A model generated the notes under the pieces. It was not told where the DNA came from. It did not search any database and saw nothing but the letters and a program-made list of their open reading frames with translations. Below, piece by piece: positions 24,998-33,697 of a stretch of 43,952 nt of DNA (positions are counted from its first letter, which is position 1; every line of letters begins with the position of its first letter). The translations under genes were made by a program, and so were the position numbers. The DNA comes from Pseudomonadota bacterium (lineage in GTDB: Bacteria > Pseudomonadota > Alphaproteobacteria > Acetobacterales > Acetobacteraceae): NCBI GenBank assembly GCA_021798575.1, contig JAJZGI010000012.1:1-43952 (forward strand), read 5' to 3'.

Positions 24998-25432
24998 ATG
25001 CTGGACAAAACGGTGGTCAATCTGTTCTCGCACAACAAGCCGGAGGACACCGCCTGGCGCAGCGATGGCCTGCGGGATTTTTTCCTCTACCGGGACATGG
25101 GCATCGCCGATGCCACCGGCGGGCGCGTGATCTGCCAACTGGTGAAGGCCAACCCCGCCCGCCCGCCAGAGCACGGCACCGGTTGGCACCTGCATATCGC
25201 GGATTTTCATATCGTGATCATGACCAAGGGCTGGGCGCGGTTCATGTACGGAGACAAGGAGCATCTGGTGAACACGGGGGACTGCGTACATCAGCAGCCG
25301 GGGATCACGCATTATCTGTTCGACTACTCACCGGACATGGAATATATCGAGATCACCTCGCCGGCGGATTTCGGCACACAGGATGTGGATGGCCCGTGCG
25401 CGGTGCCACCGCCCACGCCCTGGAGCAATTAG
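24998..25432 (+). CDS. Cupin domain-containing protein
   Basis: This 144-residue single-domain cupin has metal-ligand candidates His64-x-His66 (GWHLHIADFH) in cupin motif 1 and GDCVHQQPGITHYLFDYS in motif 2 (His ligand plus following His). It is cytosolic, with no signal peptide. The beta-barrel probably binds a divalent metal; the function could be enzymatic or ligand sensing and cannot be decided. It stands alone, 103 bp after ftsK, and convergent with the GST gene. Confidence 0.75.
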   Translation: MLDKTVVNLFSHNKPEDTAWRSDGLRDFFLYRDMGIADATGGRVICQLVKANPARPPEHGTGWHLHIADFHIVIMTKGWARFMYGDKEHLVNTGDCVHQQPGITHYLFDYSPDMEYIEITSPADFGTQDVDGPCAVPPPTPWSN

Positions 25433-25514
25433 CTATTTTTCGCAGCGCGATTCACGTCTTTGGCTCGCTCAACCGAGCGAACCTCCGACGATTGCCCTCC
25501 AGCGCCCGAAACAG

Positions 25515-26186
25515 TTAGAAATCCAGGTCCAGCTCGATGATCTCCTGTGGCTCGTCGTGCGAATCCTCAACCCACTCCTTCATCGGCGCCCAACTCATGA
25601 TCGTGTCGCAATAATCCTGGCAAACCGGGCCGACCGCGACATCATAGCTTGAGAACCGCGTGACCACCGGCGCATACATCGCATCCGCGATGGTGGGTTT
25701 CTTGCCGAACAGAAAGGGGCCCTTGTAGGTGCTGATACATTCGCGCCAGATCGAGGTGATGCGGTCGATATCCGCCTGCGCGGAGGACCAGACGGTGAAG
25801 CCAGGCTTATGGAAGCGCAGATTCATCGGCAGGGAGGAGCGCAGCGCCGCGAAACCCGAATGCATTTCACCGGAGATGGAGCGGCAGCGCGCCCTGGCGG
25901 ATTTTTCAGTGGGCAGCATCTGCGCCTCGGGGAATTTCTCGTTCAAATACTCCGCGATCGCCAGCGTATCCCAAACCGAGACACCCTCATGCAGGAGGCA
26001 AGGTACCAGGATCGAGGAGGTGCGCATCAACAGCTCTTCCTTGGCGCGGGCGTCATCCGGGGAGACCCGTTCTTCCGAGAATTCAATGCCGGACAGCCGG
26101 GCGAGCAGAAAGCCGCGTAATGACCAGGAGGAGTAGTTTTTGCTGCTGATGAGCAAGGTCGCCTTTTGGCCCGGGGAGTCGCTCAT
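25515..26186 (-). CDS. Glutathione S-transferase family protein
   Basis: This 223-residue cytosolic GST has an N-terminal thioredoxin-like part, SSKNYSSWSLRGFLLARLSG (Ser in the active-site loop), the cis-Pro region ILVPCLLHEG and the glutathione-binding VWDTLAIAEYL. The C-terminal helical domain includes FLFGKKPTIADAMYAPVVTRF. The tail is acidic (EPQEIIELDLDF). The NYSSWSLRG pattern is typical of a bacterial GST subgroup related to maleylacetoacetate isomerase-like proteins; the activity is not assignable. It is divergent from phaZ. Confidence 0.85.
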   Translation of the reverse strand: MSDSPGQKATLLISSKNYSSWSLRGFLLARLSGIEFSEERVSPDDARAKEELLMRTSSILVPCLLHEGVSVWDTLAIAEYLNEKFPEAQMLPTEKSARARCRSISGEMHSGFAALRSSLPMNLRFHKPGFTVWSSAQADIDRITSIWRECISTYKGPFLFGKKPTIADAMYAPVVTRFSSYDVAVGPVCQDYCDTIMSWAPMKEWVEDSHDEPQEIIELDLDF

Positions 26187-26305
26187 AACCGCTCTTTCCT
26201 TTTCATTAAAATAGACACATGATTAACAAACCCGACTCAGCCCTACAATAACGCAGTGTGATGGAGTTTGAATTTCGCGGATAGTTTTTTGTTTGGGATA
26301 AAAGC

Positions 26306-27523
26306 ATGAATTACCAGATGTACCAGGCCCAGGCCGATATCATGGACCCGTTGCGGGCGATGGCGCGCACGAGCAGCTCGCTCCTGCGGACGATCATGCC
26401 GAGCCAGCCCTACGGCATCGGGCTGCGCCACATCAATGCAGCACTCGAGGTCTTTGGCCACGCGGGGACCACGCATAAGCGCCCGCCCTATGCCATCAAC
26501 AAGGTCATGGTCGGCAACAGCCTGGTCGCGGTGGAGGACGTAGTGGTAAGCGCGACACCCTTCGCCAGCCTCGTGCATTTCCGCAAGGACTCCGACCGCA
26601 AGCAGCCAAAGGTGCTGCTGGTCGCCCCGCTCTCGGGCCACTTTGCCACCCTGCTGCGCAGCACCGTGGAAGCGCTGCTGCAGGACCACGACGTCTACAT
26701 CACCGACTGGCATAACGCCCGCGACATGCCCGTGGAGGCCGGCGTGTTCGGCTTCGATGAATATGTCGAGCATGTCATCAGGTTTCTGGAGTTTCTCGGC
26801 CCGCGCAGCCATGTCGTCGGCGTGTGCCAGCCGACCGTCGCGGTGCTCGCGGCGGTCGCGGTGATGGCGGAGGATGAAAACCCGGCGACCCCGCGCAGCA
26901 TGACGCTGATGGCCGGGCCGATCGATACGCGCCGCAACCCGACGCGCGTGAACAGGCTTGCAAAAACCAAGGATATTTCCTGGTTCGAGGATAAGATGAT
27001 CAGCGTCGTGCCATGGCGCTACAAGGGCGCCGGGCGGCGCGTCTATCCGGGTTTCATGCAGCTCAGCGCGTTCGTCTCGATGAACCTGGACAAGCATATC
27101 GGCGCGCATATCCGACAGTTCCGCTCCATCGCCTCGGGGGACAAAGCGGCGGCCAACACCCACCGTGAATTCTACGATGAATATCTGGCGGTGATGGACC
27201 TTCCGGCGGAGTTCTATCTGGAGACCGTGCAGCGCATCTTCATGGACCATGAACTCCCCCGGGGCGAGCTGAAATATAAAGGCCGCCCGGTGCGCCCGGA
27301 GAGGATCAAGAAAACCTTCGTCTTCACGGTGGAGGGCGAGCGGGACGACATCTGCGGCCTGGGCCAGACCTCCGCGGCACTAGACCTATGCTCCAGCCTG
27401 CGCCCGCTGCTCAAGCGCCACCACGTGCAAACCGGCGTCGGGCACTATGGCGTGTTCTCGGGCAAGCGCTGGGCGAATGAGATCTACCCCCGCGTGCGCG
27501 AGGTGATCCAGTTCAGCGTGTGA
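26306..27523 (+). CDS. phaZ: Intracellular polyhydroxyalkanoate depolymerase PhaZ
   Basis: This 405-residue cytosolic alpha/beta hydrolase matches Ralstonia-type PhaZ1. The catalytic cysteine is Cys174 in the lipase-like elbow VVGVCQPT, replacing the usual serine. Other conserved parts are VLLVAPLSGHFATLLR, VYITDWHNARDMP, TLMAGPIDTRRNPT and the C-terminal GVGHYGVFSGKRW, which contains the catalytic His. It releases hydroxyalkanoate from native granules, so the organism probably stores PHB. The start is ATG 26306 after GGGATAAAAGC. No phaC or phasin gene is in the window. Confidence 0.93.
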   Translation: MNYQMYQAQADIMDPLRAMARTSSSLLRTIMPSQPYGIGLRHINAALEVFGHAGTTHKRPPYAINKVMVGNSLVAVEDVVVSATPFASLVHFRKDSDRKQPKVLLVAPLSGHFATLLRSTVEALLQDHDVYITDWHNARDMPVEAGVFGFDEYVEHVIRFLEFLGPRSHVVGVCQPTVAVLAAVAVMAEDENPATPRSMTLMAGPIDTRRNPTRVNRLAKTKDISWFEDKMISVVPWRYKGAGRRVYPGFMQLSAFVSMNLDKHIGAHIRQFRSIASGDKAAANTHREFYDEYLAVMDLPAEFYLETVQRIFMDHELPRGELKYKGRPVRPERIKKTFVFTVEGERDDICGLGQTSAALDLCSSLRPLLKRHHVQTGVGHYGVFSGKRWANEIYPRVREVIQFSV

Positions 27524-27551
27524 ACTACTGATAAATGGCCACCCCGGCGGA

Positions 27552-27794
27552 CTATTCGCCGATGTCGGCATCCGGCGGGTTATCTGCCGCGCCGTCCAAA
27601 AATGTCAGAAACGACGCACGACTACCTTTGCGGGCGCGCTCCGTAAAATACACCTCCGTCTCCATCGCCGCGATTTTCTCCGCCACCGCGACGTTGATGA
27701 ATTGGTTTACGCTGGTCCCCTCCGGCATCGCGATTCGCTGGGCCGCGCTCTTGAGTGAGGGTTGCAGGCGCAACGGGTAGTTTGCCTTCGTCAT
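27552..27794 (-). CDS. Orphan ribbon-helix-helix (HicB/CopG-like) antitoxin-type protein
   Basis: This 80-residue protein begins TKANYPLRLQPSLKSAAQRIAMPEGTSVNQFINVAVAEKIAAMET, a ribbon-helix-helix pattern: a short beta strand with alternating hydrophobics, then two helices. The start has AGGAGAA 7 nt upstream on the minus strand. Such proteins are usually antitoxins that repress their own promoter. A 16-bp inverted repeat overlaps its ribosome-binding site, consistent with autoregulation. No toxin gene is adjacent on either side, so it may be a stand-alone regulator or a remnant. Confidence 0.7.
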   Translation of the reverse strand: MTKANYPLRLQPSLKSAAQRIAMPEGTSVNQFINVAVAEKIAAMETEVYFTERARKGSRASFLTFLDGAADNPPDADIGE

Positions 27795-27803
27795 GATCCG
27801 GTT

Positions 27804-27846
27804 CTCCTAAGAGTGTTTTTCATCAAATAGAAAACACTCTAAGGAG
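27804..27846. promoter_or_regulatory. 16-bp inverted repeat, probable operator of the RHH protein
   Basis: Arms 27804-27819 and 27831-27846 (cores AGAGTGTTTT and AAAACACTCT) match at 15 of 16 positions with an 11-nt spacer. It lies between divergent starts and overlaps the minus-strand ribosome-binding site. The symmetry also creates AAGGAGG on the plus strand (27841-27847). Confidence 0.6.
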
Positions 27847-27894
27847 GTCACAGGGTGATTCCATTAAATATCATCCGGCTCTAGAATAGGCACC

Positions 27895-28353
27895 ATGGAG
27901 TTCTGGCGCAGCAAAAGCCTCTCGGAGATGACCAAGGCGGAGTGGGAATCCCTCTGCGATGGCTGTGGCCGCTGCTGTTTGCATAAATTGCGCGACGAGG
28001 ACACCGACGAGGTCAGTTTCACCAACGTCGCCTGCCGGCTGCTCAATCTGGAAACGGCGCGGTGCTCGGATTACGCCAACCGGCGGGTAAAAGTCCCCGA
28101 TTGTGTGCAGCTCACCCCCAAAAAGCTGAAAAAGGTGGATTGGCTGCCGCCCACCTGCGCCTATCGGCTGATCGATGAGGGCAAGGATCTGTTCCCCTGG
28201 CACCCGCTCATCTCCGGCCGGGCGGATTCGGTGGCGCAGGCGGGCGTCGGCGTGGCCGGGCGGGCGCTGAGCGAGCGTGACGCGGGGCCGCTTGAGCACC
28301 ATCTGGTGGAGTGGCCGGGCCAGTCGCCAAAACCTCGGCGCGCGCCGCGATGA
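27895..28353 (+). CDS. YcgN family cysteine-cluster protein
   Basis: This 152-residue cytosolic protein has the UPF0260/YcgN cysteine pattern CDGCGRCC (Cys21, 24, 27, 28), VACRLLNLETARCSDYANR with two more cysteines, PDCVQLTP and LPPTCAYRLI. The eight or so cysteines may bind zinc or an iron-sulfur cluster. The family is widespread and uncharacterised. The tail after HPLISG is variable. Its stop overlaps the start of the metalloprotease-like gene by 4 bp, so the two are co-translated. Confidence 0.88.
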   Translation: MEFWRSKSLSEMTKAEWESLCDGCGRCCLHKLRDEDTDEVSFTNVACRLLNLETARCSDYANRRVKVPDCVQLTPKKLKKVDWLPPTCAYRLIDEGKDLFPWHPLISGRADSVAQAGVGVAGRALSERDAGPLEHHLVEWPGQSPKPRRAPR

Positions 28354-29054
28354 CCCCCGCCCTCACCACCGAGCTGGTGCCGGTCCAGGGCGCGCTGGCG
28401 CAGGTGGCGTTCCGCCGCTCGGCCCGGGCGCGTAAAATCTCCCTGCGGATCGACCCGGCGCAGGGTGGCATCGTCATCACGCTGCCGCCGCGCGCCTCGC
28501 GCCGTGCCGGCCTCTCCCTGTTGCAGACGCACGAAGCCTGGGTGGCGCAAAAACTCGCGCAGTTGCCCGTGGCCCAGCCCTTCGTGCCGGGCGCGGTGGT
28601 CCCGGTGCATGGCCATGGCCATGTCATCTGCCCGCGCGCGGGCGGCCAGGGTGGCGCCTGGGTGGACGATGGCTGCATTTACGTAAGCGGCGCTCCGGAG
28701 TTTCTGGCCCGCCGCGTGACCGATTGCCTAAAGCGCCTGGCCCGCCAGAGGCTCACCGCACTGGCGGCGGAAAAAGCCCAGCGCTGTGGCCTCACACCAA
28801 AGCGCGTTCGAGTGAAGGACACGCACACCCGCTGGGGCTCGTGCGCGCCGGATGGCACCCTCGCCTTCTGCTGGCGGCTCATCTGCGCGCCCGAGTTCGT
28901 GCAGGACTACGTGGTGGGGCACGAGGTCGCGCATCTGCGCCACATGAACCACGGGCGGCAGTTCTGGGCGCTCACCGAGCAACTCACCCCGCACCGGACT
29001 GCCGCCAGCGCATGGCTGGGCACCCACGGGCAGGCACTGTTGAGAATCGGATGA
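28350..29054 (+). CDS. YgjP/WSS1-type zinc metallopeptidase-like protein
   Basis: This 234-residue cytosolic protein of the YgjP (DUF45, M48-like) family has the zinc motif HEVAH (His191, Glu192, His195) followed by HMNH with a third ligand candidate near His201, and the typical upstream segment KDTHTRWGSCAPDGTLAFCWRLI. The N-terminal part, RRSARARKISLRIDPAQGGIVITLP, is the usual beta-rich region. ATG 28350 overlaps the YcgN stop; an upstream in-frame start lies within ycgN and is rejected. The biological substrate is not known. Confidence 0.87.
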   Translation: MTPALTTELVPVQGALAQVAFRRSARARKISLRIDPAQGGIVITLPPRASRRAGLSLLQTHEAWVAQKLAQLPVAQPFVPGAVVPVHGHGHVICPRAGGQGGAWVDDGCIYVSGAPEFLARRVTDCLKRLARQRLTALAAEKAQRCGLTPKRVRVKDTHTRWGSCAPDGTLAFCWRLICAPEFVQDYVVGHEVAHLRHMNHGRQFWALTEQLTPHRTAASAWLGTHGQALLRIG

Positions 29055-29103
29055 ACAACCATAATCCATAAAAACCACCCGCCCAGGAAGGAACCATCCG
29101 CGC

Positions 29104-30114
29104 ATGAAAGCCATCGCCTTCACCCACGCCAGACCAATCACCGAATTCGACGCACTGGAGGATTGCGACCTGCCAATGCCCGAACCCCGCCACCATGACC
29201 TGCTGGTCGAGGTGAAGGCGGTTTCGGTCAATCCGGTCGACATCAAGCTGCGGAAGGGCTCGGAGCCATTGGGCGAGCGCCGGGTGCTGGGTTTCGACGC
29301 TGCCGGGGTGGTGCGCGGCATCGGCCCTGAGGTGCAGAATTTCTCGGTGGGCGATGAGGTCTTCTACGCCGGGGTTTTCAACCGCCCCGGCACGAATGCC
29401 GAATATCATCTGGTGGACGACCGGATCGTCGGCCACAAGCCAAAAACCCTGGGCTTCGCCGAGGCGGCGGCGTTGCCGCTCACCGCGTTGACCGCCTGGG
29501 AGATGCTGTTCGACCGTTTCAAGATCCCGCGGGACCAGGCGGCGGGCGGCCATCTGCTGATCGTCGGTGCCGCGGGCGGTGTCGGCTCCATGGCGGTTCA
29601 GCTCGCCGCTCAGCTCACCGATCTCACCATCATCGCCACCGCCTCCCGCCCGGAATCCACCGACTGGTGCCGCGCCATGGGGGCGCATCACGTGCTCAAC
29701 CATCATCACGAGCTGGCCGGGCAGCTCGCCACCTTCAACCTGCCAGCACCGGAGTATGTCTTCTGCGTGGTGTATGAGCGCCAGCATTTCAAAAAACTCA
29801 GCCAGTTGCTGGCGCCAGAGGGCGCGATCGGCATCATCGAGGGTAATTCGGGCCCGTTGGATATCTCCGCGCTGTTCCAGAAAAGTGCTGCCCTGCATAC
29901 TGAATCGGTGTTTTCCAGGGGGGTTTTGAAAAGCGCGAACATCTCGGCGCAGCACCGCACGCTGGAGGCGATCGCGCATCTGGTCGATAACGGCACGCTG
30001 AAGAGCACGATGACGACGCATTACGGCACCATCAACGCCGCGAACCTAAAGCGCGCCCACGCCGCGATCGAGGCCGGGTCGGTGCATGGCAAGATCGTCC
30101 TCGAAGGTTTTTGA
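29104..30114 (+). CDS. Zinc-binding-type alcohol dehydrogenase family protein / quinone oxidoreductase
   Basis: This 336-residue medium-chain dehydrogenase (MDR) has the GroES-like N-terminus (AVSVNPVDIKLRKG, RVLGFDAAGVVRGIG) and a Rossmann NADPH-binding motif LIVGAAGGVGSMAVQLAAQ near residue 158. It lacks the structural-zinc cysteine set and the catalytic Cys, so despite the family name it is more likely a zinc-independent quinone oxidoreductase. It is cytosolic. AGGAAGG lies 10 nt before the ATG. It is convergent with the YeiH-type gene, with a 5-bp gap. Confidence 0.83.
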   Translation: MKAIAFTHARPITEFDALEDCDLPMPEPRHHDLLVEVKAVSVNPVDIKLRKGSEPLGERRVLGFDAAGVVRGIGPEVQNFSVGDEVFYAGVFNRPGTNAEYHLVDDRIVGHKPKTLGFAEAAALPLTALTAWEMLFDRFKIPRDQAAGGHLLIVGAAGGVGSMAVQLAAQLTDLTIIATASRPESTDWCRAMGAHHVLNHHHELAGQLATFNLPAPEYVFCVVYERQHFKKLSQLLAPEGAIGIIEGNSGPLDISALFQKSAALHTESVFSRGVLKSANISAQHRTLEAIAHLVDNGTLKSTMTTHYGTINAANLKRAHAAIEAGSVHGKIVLEGF

Positions 30115-30119
30115 ACGGA

Positions 30120-31142
30120 TCAGCCGATATGCAGCAGGCGGATCATCACCAGGCTGAGTACGCCCAGCAGGAGCAATGACAAAGTCACGGCGCTGCTCAC
30201 CCGCAGCCCGGCGCGCGCCACCGTCCGTATATCCACCCCCAGGCCGAGCGCCGCCATCGAGACCGTGGTGAGGAAGTCCGCCGTGCGGTTCACCGGTGCC
30301 AGCAGCACCGCCGGGATCAGCCCCAGCGAGCGCAGCGTGAGCATGGCGAGGAATCCCACGATGAACCACGGCACGAGCTGATGCAGCTTTGGCATCGCCG
30401 TAGGGCGTTGGCCCGGTTCCCCACGCAGCCGCGCCGCGATGAGCGAGAGCGCAAACACCACCGGCCCCAGCATGAGCACCCGCACGAGCTTGACCACCGT
30501 GCCGATCTGGTTGCTCAGCGCCCCAATGGGCAGGGTAGCCGCCAGCACCTGCGGCACCGCATATACGGTGAGACCGGCCAGCACCCCATATTGTCGCAGG
30601 CTGAGGGAGAGCAACGGCACCAGCACCGGCAGCAGGAGCACCACGACAACCCCCAGCACCGCGGTGAAGGCGATGGAGGTGGTGATATCCTGCGCCTCCG
30701 CGCCGATCACCGGCGCCACGGCGGCAATGGCGGAATTGCCGCAGATGGAATTGCCACAGGCCACCAGCAGCGCCATGCGGGGCGGCAGGCTCAGCGCCCG
30801 GCAGATGCCATAGCTCGCGGCGATGGAGATAGCGACGATGCCCATGATCCCGCCCAGCAAGGCCGGGCCGAGCGCCAGCACGGTGCCGGTACTCACCCCC
30901 GCGCCGAGCAGCAGAACCGCCGTCTCCAGCAGTATCTTTGCCGAAAACGCGATGCCCGGCTGCCAGAATCTCCCCGGCGTCCAGAGTGTGCGTAAAATAA
31001 GCCCGAGCAGGATGGCGAGCACCAGCGCCTCCAGATACGCCTGCCCAACGAGATACACCTCCACACGCTGGGTGAGCGAGGCCAAAGCGGTGAGCACAAT
31101 GCAGAGTAGAATACCTGGCGGGAGCGATTTGATGAAATTCAT
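30120..31142 (-). CDS. YeiH family putative sulfate/anion exporter
   Basis: This 340-residue polytopic inner-membrane protein has about ten spans, with the family segments ILLETAVLLLGAGVS, ACGNSICGNSAIAAVAPVIGA (highly conserved in YeiH/UPF0324) and ALGLGVDIRTVARAG near the C-terminus. ATG 31142 (MNFIKSLPPGILL) is preferred over upstream in-frame codons that overlap the divergent regulator gene. It is divergent from a LysR gene, the usual yeiH-yeiE arrangement, so that regulator probably controls it. The transported ion is not proven. Confidence 0.85.
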   Translation of the reverse strand: MNFIKSLPPGILLCIVLTALASLTQRVEVYLVGQAYLEALVLAILLGLILRTLWTPGRFWQPGIAFSAKILLETAVLLLGAGVSTGTVLALGPALLGGIMGIVAISIAASYGICRALSLPPRMALLVACGNSICGNSAIAAVAPVIGAEAQDITTSIAFTAVLGVVVVLLLPVLVPLLSLSLRQYGVLAGLTVYAVPQVLAATLPIGALSNQIGTVVKLVRVLMLGPVVFALSLIAARLRGEPGQRPTAMPKLHQLVPWFIVGFLAMLTLRSLGLIPAVLLAPVNRTADFLTTVSMAALGLGVDIRTVARAGLRVSSAVTLSLLLLGVLSLVMIRLLHIG

Positions 31143-31171
31143 GGCGCGATAGGTAGCAGCCGCGATATAAC

Positions 31172-31198
31172 ATTCAAAATCGATTATTCTGTTTGAAT
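31172..31198. promoter_or_regulatory. LysR-type operator dyad
   Basis: ATTCAAA (31172-31178) and TTTGAAT (31192-31198) form a perfect 7-bp inverted repeat with a 13-nt spacer, including a T-N11-A core. It lies between the divergent YeiH-type and LysR genes, where a LysR regulator would bind both promoters. Confidence 0.6.
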
Positions 31199-31251
31199 TG
31201 AACATAATTTTTGATAAGCAAGGCCGATCATCACAACCCGGAATCTCTGCC

Positions 31252-32130
31252 ATGACCCTGGACCAGTTGCGCGTGTTTCTCGCCGTGGCGGAGCGCCAGC
31301 ACGTCACGCGCGCGGCCCAGGCGCTCGGGCTCGGCCAACCGGCGGTGAGTGCGGCCATCGCCGCGCTGGAGGCGAGCCACGGCGTAAAACTCTTCAACCG
31401 GGTGGGCCGGGGCATCAGCCTCACTCAGGCGGGGGAGGCGTTTCTGGGCTCGGCGCGGCTCATCCTGGCGGAGGCGGACGCCGCCGCGCTCCTGCTGGGC
31501 GATCTGGGCGCCGCCCGGCGCGGCCGGCTCATCGTGCAGGCCAGCCAGACGATCGCCAGCTACTGGCTGCCCCGGCATCTGGTCGAGTTCCGGCGCGGCC
31601 ATGCGGGTATCGAGATCCGCCTGACGGTGGGCAACACCGCGCAGGTCGCGGCGGCGGTGCACCAGGGCGTGGCGGAACTCGGCTTCGTCGAGGGCGCGGT
31701 GAATAACTCGGCCCTAAAAAGCGCCGCCGTGGCGCGGGACCGCATGATGGTGGTCGTGGGCCATGAGCACCCCTGGGTCGGCCGACCGGCGATCACCCCG
31801 GCGCAACTCCCACACAGCGCCTGGGTGCTGCGAGAGCCAGGCTCGGGCACGCGCTCGGCGTTCGAGGACGCACTGGCGGGTTTTGGGATGTCCGTGCGAG
31901 ATTTGCAGGTTGCCATGGAGCTACCCTCCAACGAGGCGGTACGCGCGGCGGTGGAGGCCGGGCTGGGCGCGACTTCGATCTCAGCCTCGGTGGCCGCACC
32001 CAGCCTGGAGGCCGGCCTGCTGCACGCCGTCAACCTGCGCCTGCCGGAGCGCAGCTTTCATGCGCTCTGGCACCGGGAGCGCTTCCTCAGCCCCACCGCC
32101 AAGGCGTTCCTGGCGCAGTTCTCATTTTGA
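31252..32130 (+). CDS. LysR family transcriptional regulator (YeiE/CysB-like)
   Basis: This 292-residue cytosolic regulator has an N-terminal winged helix-turn-helix (residues 1-60, MTLDQLRVFLAVAERQHVTRAAQALGLGQPAVSAAIAALE...) and a periplasmic-binding-protein-like effector domain (90-290; GRLIVQASQTIASYWLP, ELGFVEGAV). ATG 31252 starts the conserved TLDQLRVF; an upstream start at 31198 would lie within the operator dyad. It is divergent from the YeiH-type exporter, which it probably regulates. Its 3' end overlaps the convergent EAL gene by 9 bp. Confidence 0.9.
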   Translation: MTLDQLRVFLAVAERQHVTRAAQALGLGQPAVSAAIAALEASHGVKLFNRVGRGISLTQAGEAFLGSARLILAEADAAALLLGDLGAARRGRLIVQASQTIASYWLPRHLVEFRRGHAGIEIRLTVGNTAQVAAAVHQGVAELGFVEGAVNNSALKSAAVARDRMMVVVGHEHPWVGRPAITPAQLPHSAWVLREPGSGTRSAFEDALAGFGMSVRDLQVAMELPSNEAVRAAVEAGLGATSISASVAAPSLEAGLLHAVNLRLPERSFHALWHRERFLSPTAKAFLAQFSF

Positions 32131-33474
32131 AGGGAATCGGTGGGTGAACCATTCGATGAACGCTTCGGCGGGCATCGGGCGGTTGATCAAATATCCCTCG
32201 GCAAAATCGCAGCGCCAGGCGAGCAGCATCTCCAGCATCGCCTGGTTCTCCACACCTTCCGCCACCACATAAATGTCCAGCTCATGGGCCATATGGATCA
32301 GGGCTTTCACCAGCGCCTGCTGCCGCGCGTTGTCGACCACGGAGTGCACCAGCCGCCGGTCGAGTTTCAGCGCGCTGACGGGCAGATTCTCGAGCGAGCT
32401 GAGGCTGTTGATCCCGGTGCCGAAGTCATCGATCGAGACGCTGACACCCATCTGCCGCAGTTCCCGCAGTCTGGTCCGGGTGAGCTCCATATCCGTGAAT
32501 TTATGCCGCTCCGAAAATTCGAGTTCGAGAAAACTGGGCGCGATGCCGTGGGTCTTCAGTAATTCTTCCAGGCGCAGGACAAAATCGACCTCTTCCAGGT
32601 TCTTCGGTGAAATTTTCACCGAGATTCGCAGTTTGAAACCGAGCGAATGCCAGCTCGCCAACTGGGTGAGCGCGTTGGCCAGCACCCAGCTGGTCAGCTC
32701 CCGCATCAGCCCCGTCATCTCGATCAGGGGGATGAATTCATCGGGCATCACCATGCCGAGCGTGGGGTGACGCCAGCGCAGAAACGTCTCCACCGCATTC
32801 GCGCGGCCGGTCTTCAGGTCGATCCGCGCCTGGTAGCGCAGGGAGAATTCATGCGCCGTGGCGAGCGAATTTTCGGCATCGGCGATCAGGGTGAACGCCC
32901 GCTGATGCCCCGTCGTCAAATCATAGTTGCACTCCGCCCAGCCGGCCGCGGATTTAGCGCCAACCTGCCCGGCCAGATAGGCCGCCTGCAACAAATCTTC
33001 CGCGGCGCCGGTGGACTTCATCAGGTCGCATATGCCGACGCCGGCCCTGATCCCGACGGGAATGCCCCGGCAGATGACGGGCTTGGCCAGCACGCGGATG
33101 AGCTTCTCCAGCGCGGCCTGATACTCCGGCGTATTCTGTGCGCGAAACACGAGGCCGACGCTCCAGAAGCCGACACGATAGGTAGGCTGCCGGGCGCTGA
33201 GGAATTCAATGTCGGCGAGCCGGATGTTGAGCAGATCATCGGCCAACTTGTACCCGAAGATGCTGATGATCTCATCGTAGTTGTTGGTATCGGCCATGTT
33301 GATGACGACGAGAAAAACCTGCCCCACCGGGCGCTTCTCTTGGCAGGCGAGGTTAATCTCCCGCAGCAGCAGCGGACGGTCCTGGAGCGACGCGGAGGAC
33401 GTCATGAACGCGGCCACCCCGCTCTGCTCGCGCAACAACAAGGTCTCTCCGCCGGAAGTGGAAGGTTCGGTCAA
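32122..33474 (-). CDS. EAL-domain protein with degenerate GGDEF-like domain
   Basis: This 450-residue protein has an N-terminal domain of GGDEF fold that lacks the GGDEF motif (RVGFWSVGLVF in its place), so it should not make c-di-GMP. A C-terminal EAL domain (about 210-445) follows. Metal and catalytic features mostly remain: ELEFSE in place of ELTES, DDFGTG, KLDRRLV and AEGVEN. The EAL triplet itself reads ETF. It may be an active phosphodiesterase or a c-di-GMP sensor. No signal peptide or membrane span. The start is TTG with GGAG 8 nt upstream; an ATG at residue 24 is the alternative. Confidence 0.82.
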   Translation of the reverse strand: MTEPSTSGGETLLLREQSGVAAFMTSSASLQDRPLLLREINLACQEKRPVGQVFLVVINMADTNNYDEIISIFGYKLADDLLNIRLADIEFLSARQPTYRVGFWSVGLVFRAQNTPEYQAALEKLIRVLAKPVICRGIPVGIRAGVGICDLMKSTGAAEDLLQAAYLAGQVGAKSAAGWAECNYDLTTGHQRAFTLIADAENSLATAHEFSLRYQARIDLKTGRANAVETFLRWRHPTLGMVMPDEFIPLIEMTGLMRELTSWVLANALTQLASWHSLGFKLRISVKISPKNLEEVDFVLRLEELLKTHGIAPSFLELEFSERHKFTDMELTRTRLRELRQMGVSVSIDDFGTGINSLSSLENLPVSALKLDRRLVHSVVDNARQQALVKALIHMAHELDIYVVAEGVENQAMLEMLLAWRCDFAEGYLINRPMPAEAFIEWFTHRFPSK

Positions 33475-33697
33475 CTTGGTCTCCAGTGCGGGCCATCGGG
33501 ACGGTTTGTCAAAGCTTTAGCGCCCAGACCGGCCCGACGCATTAACGCAACCTACAGTGGGTGCATGACGGGAATATGTCAAGATTCTTAATCTTTTGTT
33601 TCTTTCAACGAATGGTGAGTGCGTCCGGCAACCGCATTCGCGCTCTGGAAAATGCGGAATCAGCCCCATATGATGCGCAGACCAGAAGGGGAAGACC

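Noticed and set aside
27855-27884. 9-codon GTG ORF before ycgN as a gene
   Set aside because: Ribosome-like sequence is present but arises from the palindrome's symmetry; too short to support alone.
30046-31173. Long alternative minus-strand frame over the YeiH-type gene
   Set aside because: No homology pattern; the YeiH frame has membrane spans and conserved motifs.
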